Origin: Micrasema longulum
Taxonomy: Eukaryota; Arthropoda; Insecta; Trichoptera; Brachycentridae
Assembly (NCBI GenBank): GCA_022494885.1
Contig: JAGVSM010001277.1
Coordinates: 62,001 to 126,000, forward strand
Direction of reading: 5' to 3'
DNA length: 64,000 nucleotides
Shown: piece by piece, positions 30,757 through 41,585 of the stretch
Numbering within the stretch: position 1 is the stretch's first letter
Layout: every line of letters starts with the position of its first letter
Position numbers and translations under genes: made by a program
The notes under the pieces: model-generated
Seen by the model: only the letters and a program-made list of their open reading frames with translations
Databases searched by the model: none
What the model was told of the DNA's origin: nothing

Positions 30757-30925
30757 TAGGGTTGAAGATAAGTAGATGTTTAAGCATAGGCAAAATGATG
30801 AATGTTACGCAGTGTGTAAATTGGTCACATAAACCAGTAAATGACAGTTCATACTTAAGCTATAAATGTTTCAAATTCAATATTCCTCCCTTAAAAAAAT
30901 CCCTCTCTGTTGCAATATTAAAGAA
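30757..30925 (-). repeat. Unit-390, diverged minus copy
   Basis: TGTTTAAGCATAGGCAAAAT, TGTTACGCAGTGTGTAAATT, CATAAACCAGTAAATGACAG and CCCTCTCTGTTGCAATATTA. One of the most diverged copies. Confidence 0.6.
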
Positions 30926-30929
30926 AGTA

Positions 30930-31438
30930 ATAACCGTATTTTCTTCCTTGGTTTTCTGTGAGAAACACGTGATCCTATCATAGTTTTCTGTATAAATAAA
31001 AATAGCAGTTTTGGAATATTTTCATATTTACACCGGTGAAATTCAAATATATGATTGCGCAGCAGATACGTCGCAAAAAGTAAAAACGTCGATAGTTATT
31101 TGTGATTGAGCTACTGAAAGCCACATATTATTATATCTAAACACATACAGCTTAGTAGTTAAGAAGCATTGAAGAATGATTTTTTTTTTCAACAAGACTA
31201 ATCGTTTTGTCTGTTATTTAAATGAATTCAATATTATTTTTAATTGAATCGGCATTCACTTCGTAACACTTCATTATAAATTATTATGAAAATATATCAC
31301 CCGTCGATGGGAGGAGTGCTCTCCCGAAACTATAGTTGTGTTCTTGTAAAATAATAAAATTGTGTAACACTGATAACAAAGTTTTATTTTCATAAGAATT
31401 CAATATTGGCTGGGTCAACAGTTATTTTTTTTACTTTT
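30930..31438. other. No feature recognised
   Basis: AT-rich, no motif. Confidence 0.3.
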
Positions 31439-31439
31439 C

Positions 31440-32162
31440 CGAGCTCCCTTATCTATTTATTTATGTATTTATTTATTTACATACATAAGTTTACTGTACA
31501 TTATTTGAGACATAAATCTCAACTTCATGGGACTAAAAGTCCTGTGTTGAGATGGGACTAGCAATTAGTTGACACAGACACATGAGTATATCACCACAAA
31601 TATAGGATCAGAAACATAAAAAAATCATTTTTTTTAAATACAAATATATGTATATGGAACTTCAATATGGTAAACAGTAAACTCAAACATTCGAAAAATC
31701 ATCAAGGAATTTCTTACTCAAATCCTTCCCACTAAGGAAAATCCAGTCCTCAACTACTTTCTTGAAAATAGTTTTGTCCTTTAGAGCTTAATATGCCCTT
31801 CCAAAATATTGAACACTCTCGGTGCGATAAATGAGAGATGTCTCTGAGCAAAAGTCGTACGGGTTTTGGGTATGACATAATTCATGCTCTGGGAAAACCT
31901 CGTATGGACATTTTGCTGAGACCTCTCCTTATTGTTCGACCAGAAGTGTATAAGTGCTTCTTTTAGGTACAGTTGTCTCATATCCAGCACTTTCATGTAT
32001 TGGAACAACTGTTCTGACGGGTATGTTGGAGAGCACCGGAATATTATTCTCAAAAATAATTTCTGTGAAATTATGAGAGGCTTTAAAATGGATGCCGCAC
32101 AACCCCCCAGCCAGCTATTCCATAGGTCGCAGTGGATTAAAACAATCATTAAAAATCGTTAA
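31440..32162 (-). pseudogene. LINE ORF2 C-terminus, 3' UTR and tail
   Basis: A 122-codon stretch (32149-31781) reads LWNSWLGGCAASILKPLII, LFLRIIFRCSPTYPSEQLF, LDMRQLYLKEALIHFW, then RQHLSF-like IPKTRTTFAQRHLSF and APRVFNIL. A W-G(G)-...-L..K.iLR.I....YPSe.LF...LD.rqLY pattern is typical of the C-terminal part of CR1/L2-type ORF2 proteins. The 3' UTR contains CTCAACACAGGACTTTTAGT on the minus strand and ends in (TAAA)n at 31450-31480. 5'-truncated at about 32160. Confidence 0.8.
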
Positions 32163-32164
32163 CC

Positions 32165-33560
32165 ATGAAGTTTTATCAATAAAATATCTCCAAAAAATTT
32201 TAATACTGTTCCAACATTAGTTCTTAAAGTTGCAAAAATTCCGGCGTATATTTTGGAAAAACTAGAATGTTCCACTTTTAGTTAATAAAGTCTAAAATGT
32301 TCCAAAACTCCATCCCTGGAATGTTGAAGGCAAGGGTCCCACGCTCCCGTGTACCGTGTGAAATTGCGGTCCGCATACCTCGGACCGATTGATAACACTA
32401 ACTCTCAGACATATAATTTGCAGGCTTCTTTTATTTGTCAAATTTACTGCCAAGAGTTATCTTCGATGCAATAAAAATTAAATTAAAACCTTTATTGACT
32501 TCTTATATTCATCTAAAAATAAAAATAACAATCGTTTCGATGACCGACCGTGACTTTGAATGCATTTAAATTACAAAATTGGGACAAGAATCCTTCGAGA
32601 ACATTATTACCAATCTGAAATTATAATATATTTAATGAGCTTTGTGATTTGTCACTTTTCAGCATCATGGAAGTAAATTTACCAAAACACCTGGTAAAAT
32701 ATCGGTATTTTACAGTCATGTATATAAATGATGCTAATTTTACTCACGAACATGGAAACATTTTTTTTACTTATTTCGTTTAACTTAAATACACAGTTTT
32801 AACGCTTTTCGCACAAATTTGGCAGTCGAAGTGAAGAAAAAGAATTTTACTGTATTTTTTTCATAAATTGGGAATTTGGAGACTTTATATTATAATTGTC
32901 TTTTTTCTTTGATTTTTATAAAAGGTTATTAGCTTTATAAAAATTACATTTCAAGATTCACATAATGATAACTAAATTTAAGCGTTATTTTTTTAAAATA
33001 GCGACAGGAGTATCGGTCGTTCAAGGTCACAAACTTGGGTCTTTCTAGGAACCTACATCGAATGATCCTGTCAAGTTTTAAAACTTGTTTTTTTATCGAA
33101 GAAGTACTTAATGACTAGACTGAACCTTACCGACATACCAGGGGGGTGTGGTGGGGTTTTTGATTCGGGAAGCAATCAATATATAAGTAATTGGTACATA
33201 ATAATATACACTGCCCTTAAAACATTAAATACAAACTAAATAATAACAATAACTTTACATATCGAGTGATAAATTGTAATAACAAATAAAAAAAAAACGT
33301 ATTTTGTGGCGTTATATTTTATTTGACTTAATTGCAGTGAAACCAAAATAGATATTATCTTGTTAAAAAACATGACTTTTCAACAAAAAAGAATTGGTCA
33401 TTATTTAAACCCGAAAAATCAATATATGTAGTAGATTATAAACATTTTTCTTGTACCAAATAAACATTATATTGATGTAATGTTTGAATTAAATTCTTTA
33501 TTTTATTTTGTATTCCGATTGCATCACAAAATAATAATAATTGTATTATGTTCATTGACA
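32165..33560. other. No feature recognised
   Basis: About 1.4 kb, AT-rich. No motif or local repeat match was noticed. Confidence 0.35.
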
Positions 33561-33569
33561 AAATATCAA

Positions 33570-33775
33570 AATCGCATCTGTGCTGCGCGGCGTTGCGGCC
33601 GCATTGCGTCTAAACTACATGAACAATGTACGAAAAATAATGTATCGATATGTTTCAATTGCTTCTACAAACTAGTGAGAATTTTAGCCTGCAACTGCGC
33701 TCGGATTGCGCGTTTAGTACGGCGGCGACGGCGGCGCTGGAACGGAATTTCGAATTTGGTTCCATCGCAATCGTT
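33570..33775. promoter_or_regulatory. CpG-containing patch
   Basis: CTGCGCGGCGTTGCGGCCGC and ACGGCGGCGACGGCGGCGCT among AT-rich flanks. Overlapping + frames of 68-109 codons cross it without any known motif. Promoter-like composition only. Confidence 0.25.
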
Positions 33776-33779
33776 CTTT

Positions 33780-35228
33780 GCTCGAGATCAATACACATCC
33801 AACCAGTAGCGCCAATCAGTACGCGCATGACATCGCTGACGAATGGATGTGTTTGAGGGTAATGTTGTTTTTAATTTTTTTTTTACAAGGCGATAGTAAA
33901 ACTCCTCCGCAATTTATTGCGATTATTAAAAAAAATATTTTTGCATTATTTGTTTATAGTAATCTAAATGTTAGGTATTATGCCTAATAATTAATTCATG
34001 AAACATGCTATTTTAGAAACATTCTTTGGCTAAATTTAGGGAAACCAATGGATCCATGCGTTATATGAACGGACCGCGCATGCGACAAACATTAGTAAAT
34101 CTTAACAACCTTTCAACGGATCTAAACTTGGTTTTCACTGTGTTGTGACTATTTGTTCTAGTACAGAGCTATTGGTATTAGTAATTTCTTTAAAAAGTAA
34201 AAATGGAGCGTATTTTACCAAAAAATGGTAATTTATCGTAAAATGCTGGAGCAATTTTTTTTCGGTATTCCCCTTGTACGAGTGTTGCTGATTCGGTGGC
34301 TACTACTTAGGTACTACTTATTTCCGCTCGGACTCAGGATCCACCAAATAATAAAATGAAATCAATTTACCCTTTACTTTGTCGTTTGGATTTGTACGAT
34401 GCATGTGAAATAAGCCTATGCAGACGTTCCTTTTTATACAACGTGGTATTACTACATAGAATATAACATATATGTATTATACCTAATAGGTACATACTGG
34501 CGCATTATCTGCGGGTTTTGAGATTAAATCAATTATTACACCCCGAGGCTGAAAATAAGCGCCCGACGCCATCCAAATTACCGTTATTAAGTCATTTCAT
34601 TATCTGCGCAAATTTGTAACTTCATTTTTGATGACATTCAACTGCCAGTGGCATGGAGTGCTTAAAAAAAATCGCAATGTAAATTGCACACTTACGATTT
34701 CGCTGCTTTAATAAATTTCATATCTGTGTTTGCTTTTCCTTTGCAACCACAAGTTGTACTAAGATAATTATTATGTGTGGGCACGCACGAGGCGGGTATT
34801 TGCAAAAACGGCTTTATCCGTGTCGCAATAAAAATCAACTTCAAAGTAAAAGAGGTTATTTTTTACTTTAAGTCATAGGGTAGTAGCATTTATTTTGTGG
34901 CATAATTCCTTTTTACACCTCCTGGAAACATCATGGATTTTTTTTTTTAATTCGTAAAAAAATTAGGTACGTGAGATTGACGTGAGAGAAGACGAGAGTG
35001 CTGGCCAGCGTTGCCAACCTCCATCAAGCTAAAAGCCGTAGATTAATGAAGCCGTAGAATATGAAAAATAAATCGGTAGATTCGTTATCAGCTAGAACAG
35101 TTTCACATTTTTCACAGTAGGTGGCTATGATTTTTTGCCACACTGTAAGAAACATCTCCATTCTCTTCCTTAATCTCTCCTCCTTTCCTTTATCCTGTTT
35201 ATCCCCCTTTTCCGTTGAGTTGTAGTAT
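33780..35228. other. No feature recognised
   Basis: Non-repetitive at the level visible. Contains TAGGTAC-type words common in Lepidoptera (34300-34500). Confidence 0.35.
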
Positions 35229-35231
35229 TGA

Positions 35232-35432
35232 TTTACGGTATTTTATATACAAATACAATTATTTCTATTTTTGTATATCTTCAGCTTTTTTGAAATATTT
35301 TCTTTTGAATATGTTTTGAAACTTGACTTAACAAAATAAAACTTTATATTGGTTGGTTGGAAGAAATTGCCATTTGGATAAAGCCCGCCAATGTACAATT
35401 AACAATATGTACAAAAAGTTAAAAAATAATAA
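35232..35432 (+). repeat. Rep-I, retroelement-tail-like repeat
   Basis: Matches 43235-43420: GAATATGTTTTGAAACTTGA, TTGGTTGGTTGGAAGAAATT, GCCATTTGGATAAAGCCCGC and GTACAAAAAGTTAAAAAATA. Probably the 3' end of a retroelement; a fragment also occurs at 49725-49800. Confidence 0.55.
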
Positions 35433-35485
35433 TAAAAAAAACACTGTTTTAACTGTTTTTTAGGAAACGTTTTACATTGCAAGCT

Positions 35486-35600
35486 TGATTTTTCAAAGAA
35501 GTTTCGCATATCAGAAATAGGTTAAAACCACAGACATATTAAATACCTATGTCTGTGGTTTTAACCTATTTCTGATATGCAAAACTGCTTTGAAAAACTA
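35486..35600. repeat. Perfect hairpin, 33-bp arms
   Basis: 35506-35538 and 35548-35580 are exact inverted copies (left arm starts GCATATCAGAAATAGGTTAA) around a 9-base loop. A further 20 bp on each side pair at 16 of 20 positions. Not one of the repeat families in this window. Confidence 0.95.
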
Positions 35601-35879
35601 TTCAGTGGTTAAAACCCATGTGGTATGCCGCGGGAGGAGGGAGTAGGCTGATGTTATGTCTTGAAAATGGTCAATTGTTCAAAATGGTTAAAAATTGGTA
35701 GAATTTTCATCGAATTCGGTAGGTTGCTCCCAAAATCGGTAAAGTTGTCAACACTGGTGCTGACTAGAGATGTGATCTCTTGGAGGCGTTTGATGATGTC
35801 CACATGCTGCAGTTAGAAGCGGGCGTGGAAAAACAATAATAAAAAAATACCCCTAGTAACCATTTAAATCAATAATTAT

Positions 35880-36360
35880 TAGGTAAATATTATATTTATT
35901 TATTTATTTTGTTCATTAACGCCCAAAAGGCATTTACAAAAAATAAAAATTAAATACATGCTAACATACTAAATAATAAACAGAATATACAGAAAAAATT
36001 GTGAAATTAGTTAAAAGGGATATGATAAAAAGTTTTAAAAAGTAAAAAAAAAAAAAAACAATAAAAACAAAGGTATGCAAGAAAAAACAGTAAGCATATA
36101 AACAAAAAATGCAAAGATATAAGCTTATGAAATAAATTATGTAAGGCAAACATTAAATAAAGTGTTACGGTAGGCAAGAAAGACATTTTTAAGTTAAATT
36201 AATAAACAAACAAGCATATATTATCACGAAAAAATAAGAAATAAAAATATGTAACTATGAAATGCGTATTTGCCAATACTACAATGCAATTTGATATAAT
36301 AGTAAAAACTAAAAAACAAGTATAAGGTAATAAAAATAAACAAGTAAGTGTTTTTTTTTT
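35880..36360 (-). mobile_element. LINE 3' tail, reverse orientation
   Basis: (TATT)n at 35893-35912, then AACGCCCAAAAGGCATTTAC. The remainder is A-rich with AAATAATAAACAGAATATAC words. The minus frame at 35961-36149 is composition only. Confidence 0.5.
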
Positions 36361-36424
36361 TAAATTTATGAAATTGAATTGTCAATAATAATAACAATTG
36401 CTGGATTTACTGTAAATATAATAT

Positions 36425-37095
36425 AAATTGTCACGCCAAGAGTGGAGGATCAATATTTTACGTTGTCACAATGCCAACGGTTAAACAATACTGAGGTTAA
36501 TGTTATATTATCACAACGACTAAGCGACTGTTAGTGGTAAGCTAAATATTTCGTTGTCAACTGTCAAGTAAACAAGTGTATGGTAAATAAAAAAAATGTA
36601 TACGTTCCAATTGTCATAACGGATGAACAGTGGTGGGATACATTTTACGCTTTCACAGCCATTTACGTATAATAAATATACATGTTTCTTCCTAGCTAAA
36701 TGTATCTCAGTGGTGAGCTAAATGTTACATTTTCAACGTGGGTGAATTACAGAACGGTATATACGTTTATGATTCATATAATTAATTGTAGTACTTTCAC
36801 ACTTATACACAACCCAGACAGGGTATAGTCTGTGCTTATAACTCTGTACTCTGTACTCTGTTGTTTACAGCGCGCAATAATGCGTATTTAGTACGTAAAA
36901 ACGCGCTATACCGCGCTATAATTTCGTTTAGAATACCAGCCCTGATATGATAGGCTAAATAGCATTGCTACAACGGGTGAATTTTGGATAACGTGCATGG
37001 GTAATTTGCCTGACTATCTTGTACACCTAGTGTGGAGTGGTGTGTCTAAATGTTAAATTATTGCATAACGTCCGTCAATCGCGATATAGAACATT
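36425..37095 (+). repeat. Diverged periodic array
   Basis: A recurring theme GTGGTGAGCTAAATGTTACA followed by TTTTCACAACG-like sequence recurs with divergence near 36432, 36490, 36531, 36630, 36708, 36950 and 37033, at spacings of roughly 60-100 bp with a gap around 36800. No coding potential. Confidence 0.4.
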
Positions 37096-37099
37096 CTCG

Positions 37100-37565
37100 C
37101 AATATAGTTGTAACGTAGATCTTTAATCTTCACTCACATTACCGTAGATATTACTTTAACCATTATCAAACTAATAATAACAGCATTTGACTAGCTATAT
37201 AAAAAACATGAGCAATGAGAACCCATGATGTTTTTAGCAAAAATACTGGTAAATTTTAACCCCTTTAAGTGGGAAGGTATATTAGACAGAAATCATCAAC
37301 CTGAAAATTGAATAAGTTTTTTTTGAAATGTTATAGTATTTTTAATGTACTTTATTTAAAATGTAATATAAATTTTATATATCAGGTATATGGTATTGAA
37401 AGAAAAATAAAACATTAATTCCCATTTAACTACGAAAACTACTTATAATTATTTTTAAGCAAAATATTTTGACAATCATCTTTGAATTTCTAAATAAATC
37501 TAAATGTTCAAAAAAATATGAGTAAATTGAAAAAAATGTAGTCTTCTTTTTTGCGTGTAATACTG
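37100..37565. other. No feature recognised
   Basis: AT-rich spacer. Confidence 0.3.
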
Positions 37566-37567
37566 TC

Positions 37568-37823
37568 ATCATTCTTTTTCCGCACCTAGTGGTGCACAGG
37601 GCACAGCATTGGTACACCAATCGCAGCGTATCTTGATTATTTTTTTTTACATGAAGGTAAGATGAGCAGTCTCACGCTTCAGGTACCAGTCCACGGACAA
37701 TGAAATATTGTGGTGTTAAAATACTCATTTAAATAAATATTTCATATCAACCATCTCGGGAATCGAACCCGAGACCTGTCGCATGGTAGGTAAACGCACC
37801 GACTATTACACTACGAGGTCGAC
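37568..37823 (-). mobile_element. SINE-A, full-length minus copy
   Basis: ATTGGTACACCAATCGCAGC, GGTAAGATGAGCAGTCTCAC, GACAATGAAATATTGTGGTG, ATTTCATATCAACCATCTCG, GGGAATCGAACCCGAGACC and CTATTACACTACGAGG. Complete with both promoter boxes recognisable. Confidence 0.85.
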
Positions 37824-38044
37824 TATCTGACTATAGCATATCCTGTAACACCTTAAATATTATGCTAATAAAACAAAAAAATCTAAATTAAAATCTAAAA
37901 TAAAAGTCTTTACGTATATCATTGAAATCGCAGAAATACGCTTTAAATTTTCAAATTATTTTCAACGTTATCCTCGCTTTGTGAAACACTTGTTCACGAA
38001 ATAATAGGTTTATTTTTTTAATTTTTAGATAATCATAATAATTA

Positions 38045-38223
38045 AATTACCTAGTCAATCTATTTTGTAGATTCTCCTTTGTGCTGCTGCAAATATCTAA
38101 ATCAATTTTCTGGACACATTTTGTAAAGTTATCCTTTTTTGTAAATACCGAATATACAAAGTTTCTATTTGCTTCTAAGCTGCTATCTATAATTCTGTCA
38201 TAGGTCTTGTCGAGTATACAGAT
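38045..38223 (-). pseudogene. Open minus-strand coding-like segment
   Basis: From the edge of MITE-G, 59 codons read without a stop to TAA at 38045-38050: ICILDKTYDRIIDSSLEANR, then FVYSVFTKKDNFTKCVQKID and STKENLQNRLTR. No ATG. The amino-acid mix looks protein-like, unlike the usual AT-driven frames, but I do not recognise it. It may be one part of a gene or transposon broken by the MITEs; 38817-38925 on the same strand is the possible upstream part. Confidence 0.3.
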
Positions 38224-38469
38224 CTGCGCCCTGATTACAATTGGTTGTTAACATAGTTATCTTGGACTGTCTATAAAGAAAATACGATATTTGTGTACGG
38301 AAATGAGTATATTTGCATGAAAATTTAAAGTTTTTTCATTGGGTTCCTATAATTGAACATGTTTAAAAGAAAAAAAATGAATATACTGATTTTTATGAAG
38401 AAAACTTAATTTTACTTTATAGATAAAATCGATGATAAATGTTTACTTCCCATTGTAATCGGGGCCCTG
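38224..38469. mobile_element. MITE-G, second full copy
   Basis: Left end CTGCGCCCTGATTACAAT, right end ATTGTAATCGGGGCCCTG. Internal words (TTTGTGTACGGAAATGAGTA) match the 21406-21655 copy in reverse orientation. 246 bp. Its right end touches MITE-T. Confidence 0.8.
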
Positions 38470-38816
38470 AAGTGCAATTATTAATCTTCTCTACCCCTTA
38501 TAGAGTGAGTGACTTGAAATTTTTTATTTTTTAATACGACGACACTTTGCTCAAATTGTGTATAAAATTCCTTCAAAAATGGAAATAGAACTAAAATGGT
38601 TTGGTCAATTCAACCTAATTAAGTGGTTAGGGTAATGCTTAAGGTCGCAATAATGTTCTAAATGATAATCATCTAGTTTTATTTCACGTGTTCATATTTT
38701 TTGACGTTTAATCATCAGTATGGCCATATATGAAGCAAAAATTAGCCGCACGGAAAAAATAAATCTGCCCAAATTAACCACTCTAGGCGATAGAGAAGAT
38801 TCATAATTGCACCCCT
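38467..38816. mobile_element. MITE-T
   Basis: Inverted ends: left CTGAAGTGCAATTATTAATC + TTCTCTA, right TAGAGAAGATTCATAATTGC + ACCCCTG, 26-27 bp with a few mismatches. The consensus begins CAGGGGTGCAATTA, again hAT-like. 350 bp, non-coding. Only one copy in the window. Its left end overlaps or abuts the right end of MITE-G, so the two share or have lost a few terminal bases. No 8-bp target duplication was found. Confidence 0.7.
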
Positions 38817-40140
38817 GGTGGCTTCCAAAAATAATCCCAAGGCTTTTAAAAATTTTGTTATCAATTTGGCTAATCGATCATGTCTATTCAATTCAATTTC
38901 GGGCATGACGAATTTCTCATCCCCTGATTATATTCTTTCTGCACTACGAACTAAATGAGAAGGCCATCAGATTACAGAGAACTCCTTCAGGCTGCTTTTT
39001 CGTTCGGCAGCGAGTAATTTTTATTTTAACGTGGACCACCACGAGTTATATCCTCAGCGTAGTAAGCACAAGAGTCACAAAGCGTTCGTTCGTATGGAGT
39101 GGAATAAGAGAGAAATACGATTTGCATGGCATTAGAGTGAGAAAATGTCGCACCTTTCGGTCAAAAACGGCTTAAAAAGCTTAAAACGAGTTAAGATCAT
39201 AAAACTACTTCCATCTTTCAGCATTTAAAAATCGCAACATTCGAGTGCAAATAGGACAAAACCTATACATCGGTCTCTTTATTGCTCAGAGAATTTAGAT
39301 TTCGTGTCAGTACGGAAGCAATGCAATTAGTGTTGTCTTTACATTGCTGAGTGCAGGACGCTACGCAGACAAATTAATAGTAACCGAAAGCTATTCAAGT
39401 CAATTTTATTCCGATATAAATGGCATGTTTACTTTATTTTTAAAAATTTAAAAACGACCAATTTAGCTTTGTGATTTTTTCGCTCCGGCTTATCGATAAT
39501 CTTAGTGACTTGTTTGCGTTTATGTCATTTCGTGAATAAATAAAAACAGGTGTTTGGTGACCTGATCTGACCTAATAAAAATTGCGTCATTATCCTTTTT
39601 ATAAAAGTCCTTTTGTTTGTTTTTTTAATCTAATAATGACTCATTAAATAAATGTCTTGTTTAAACTTATTAACAATTTATTTTTATTACGCTTTTTTCA
39701 AAGATTGATAGCTGAAAGCCTTCGGTTTAATTTTAAACTCAAAATTTGGTGCTTACTTCAAAAAATACAAAACAATCAACGAAATAATACGAAAGTGTCA
39801 CAATTTACATTCTTCTTTTGCAATTTCCCAAAGACTTGCATTTCACCTAGATGCAGTTAACGGTACCTGGTGACCAAATTGTTAAAACTAAATGATTTAT
39901 TTATTAATATTTTATAATTATTAGTATTGGGTATTAACATAAGTTTTGTCCGTTTTTTCCATATTTAAAAATGCGCACCAAAATTAAAACAAAATAGTAA
40001 AGGTAATTTTTTTCCTAGAGTACCGTGAAGATACTATAAATAATTGACTAATTTGTTTTTAAAATAACGAATAAGAATACACTATTGACTAGTTTGTTTA
40101 TGTTAATAAAGGTATGTCTGTTTTTTTGTTAATAGACTAT
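38817..40140. other. No gene established
   Basis: 38817-38925 has a minus-strand open stretch EKFVMPEIELNRHDRLAK and LITKFLKALGLFLEA that may belong with 38045-38223. The rest (to 40140) is AT-rich without motif; a 67-codon + frame at 39657-39860 is unsupported. Confidence 0.3.
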
Positions 40141-40144
40141 TAAT

Positions 40145-40283
40145 ATGTTCAGATACAGGTTACTGACGAAAAAATCTTAAATTTTCGCACAAACATACAC
40201 GTTTTCTTACATAGATCTCGATTTTATTTTAAACCGTCTCGATATGTACCGATGAAGATACCGTATATAATCATGGCCCTGGA
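40145..40283 (+). mobile_element. MITE-G, partial copy
   Basis: ATGTTCAGATACAGGTTACT, GACGAAAAAATCTTAAATTT, and right end ATAATCATGGCCCTG. Same orientation as 21406-21655. The left inverted end is missing. Confidence 0.55.
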
Positions 40284-40289
40284 GTACTC

Positions 40290-40655
40290 TAGTGTTAAAT
40301 ATTCCAATGCTTTCCTTGTTTTTTTTTTCTTCAAGTAATTGATTGTGCAGTTTGAAACCCTGCACTTTCTATATGTATATTTAATTTTATTTAATCCCTT
40401 AAAATTTAAAGCCCAGTTTTAAAACGCACATTTTAGGCATTTTTTGTGGGTTTTCAGATATTATTTAGTGATCGACATTTCTTCTGAATCAATAAAAAGA
40501 AGCGCGGTAATTTTTTGTGTACGATTTTTTAAGAAAATCAGACATAAAAAATACTTTTTACATAATTGGTAGTCTTTAATACCACTGTATCTAATCGGAA
40601 CCACCTCCGCTGGGTATAAATTATACTAAGTCAACAAGTTTTTTTACAATTTTTA
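40290..40655. other. No feature recognised
   Basis: AT-rich. Confidence 0.25.
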
Positions 40656-40659
40656 TAAA

Positions 40660-40965
40660 TCGTATTATCAGCGCTATGATTTTTAAAGTTTTGTGTTTCT
40701 GAAATAACTCCGGGTGTGACGTCAGAGGTTCACTTCCGCTAATTCTGGATCAGTTCTGCCATTGGCCCTTCCTCTTCCATAACTCTCTTGGCATTGGTTG
40801 ATTCATATGCACCCGTGACGTCGTTCAAAGTATTTCGTTTTATTAAAATATTATTTTCTTCGTATATTTTCAGTAAACTTTGCATTACAATTTAATGCTC
40901 CAATTTTTACCGCGCGCAAGAAAACATTTATTGTATCAAATTTCCCGTAGGGCTGAAGTTCCTCA
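40660..40965 (+). repeat. Rep-J with CRE-like sites
   Basis: ATCAGCGCTATGATTTTTAA, AGTTTTGTGTTTCTGAAATA, ATTGGTTGATTCATATGCAC, TTTAATGCTCCAATTTTTAC. A near-complete relative lies inverted at 47060-47440, and a fragment at 49005-49110. This copy holds a TGACGTCA palindrome (40717-40724) and GTGACGTCG (40815-40823). Confidence 0.65.
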
Positions 40966-41055
40966 TCGTGAACTATTTTCAACTCGTTTAAGAGCCCTGA
41001 AAATTGAAATATTCGGGTAAACCGCGAACACCTATTTAAAAAAAAAAAATAATGT
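40962..41055 (-). mobile_element. SINE-B body fragment
   Basis: AACTATTTTCAACTCGTTTA, AGAGCCCTGAAAATTG and TTCGGGTAAACCGCGAACAC match the body of SINE-B in reverse; the tRNA-like head is missing. Confidence 0.5.
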
Positions 41056-41059
41056 TTAC

Positions 41060-41580
41060 TCCTTTATTCCGTCGATAGAACACGAACAGAAGGTGTTGAA
41101 TATGCTTGCTTTTGTCACCTTAATATTTTTCACCATAATATCTTATAGAGTAGAAAATTTTCTGTCAATAACCTCTACTATATTGTTTTACTTTTGGTTA
41201 CTTAATTTAAAATTTGGGAAAAAATTGATACAGCTTATGTTAACCCCTGATACATTTAAGGGTTAAATTACACCTGTAACCATTTTTTTATTATTTTGAA
41301 GACCGTAATCCGTATTTTCTCAGTAACCTTAGAAAGGTTAATTGGAAATATAAATGATAATCGCACATCTTTCGCATTAGCATCCTGAGACACGTATCTC
41401 CCTACCTGGCTAGACCACTCCCCCTCGTCTCATGTGTAAAGTCGGGTGGATAGTCCATAACTAACTGACCTGCCTACTGATTGATTAACAAGAGTTGGCG
41501 CGTTCACAAAACTCAAACAAACGCATTTAAAATCTACAGGATGGTAATTTTAAAAAGGTTATATAATTTTTTTATAAAAT
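41060..41580. other. No feature recognised
   Basis: AT-rich spacer with no motif. Confidence 0.25.
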
Positions 41581-41585
41581 GTGCT

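Noticed and set aside
36425..37095. A CRISPR-like array
   Set aside because: The repeats are too diverged and irregularly spaced, and the genome is eukaryotic.
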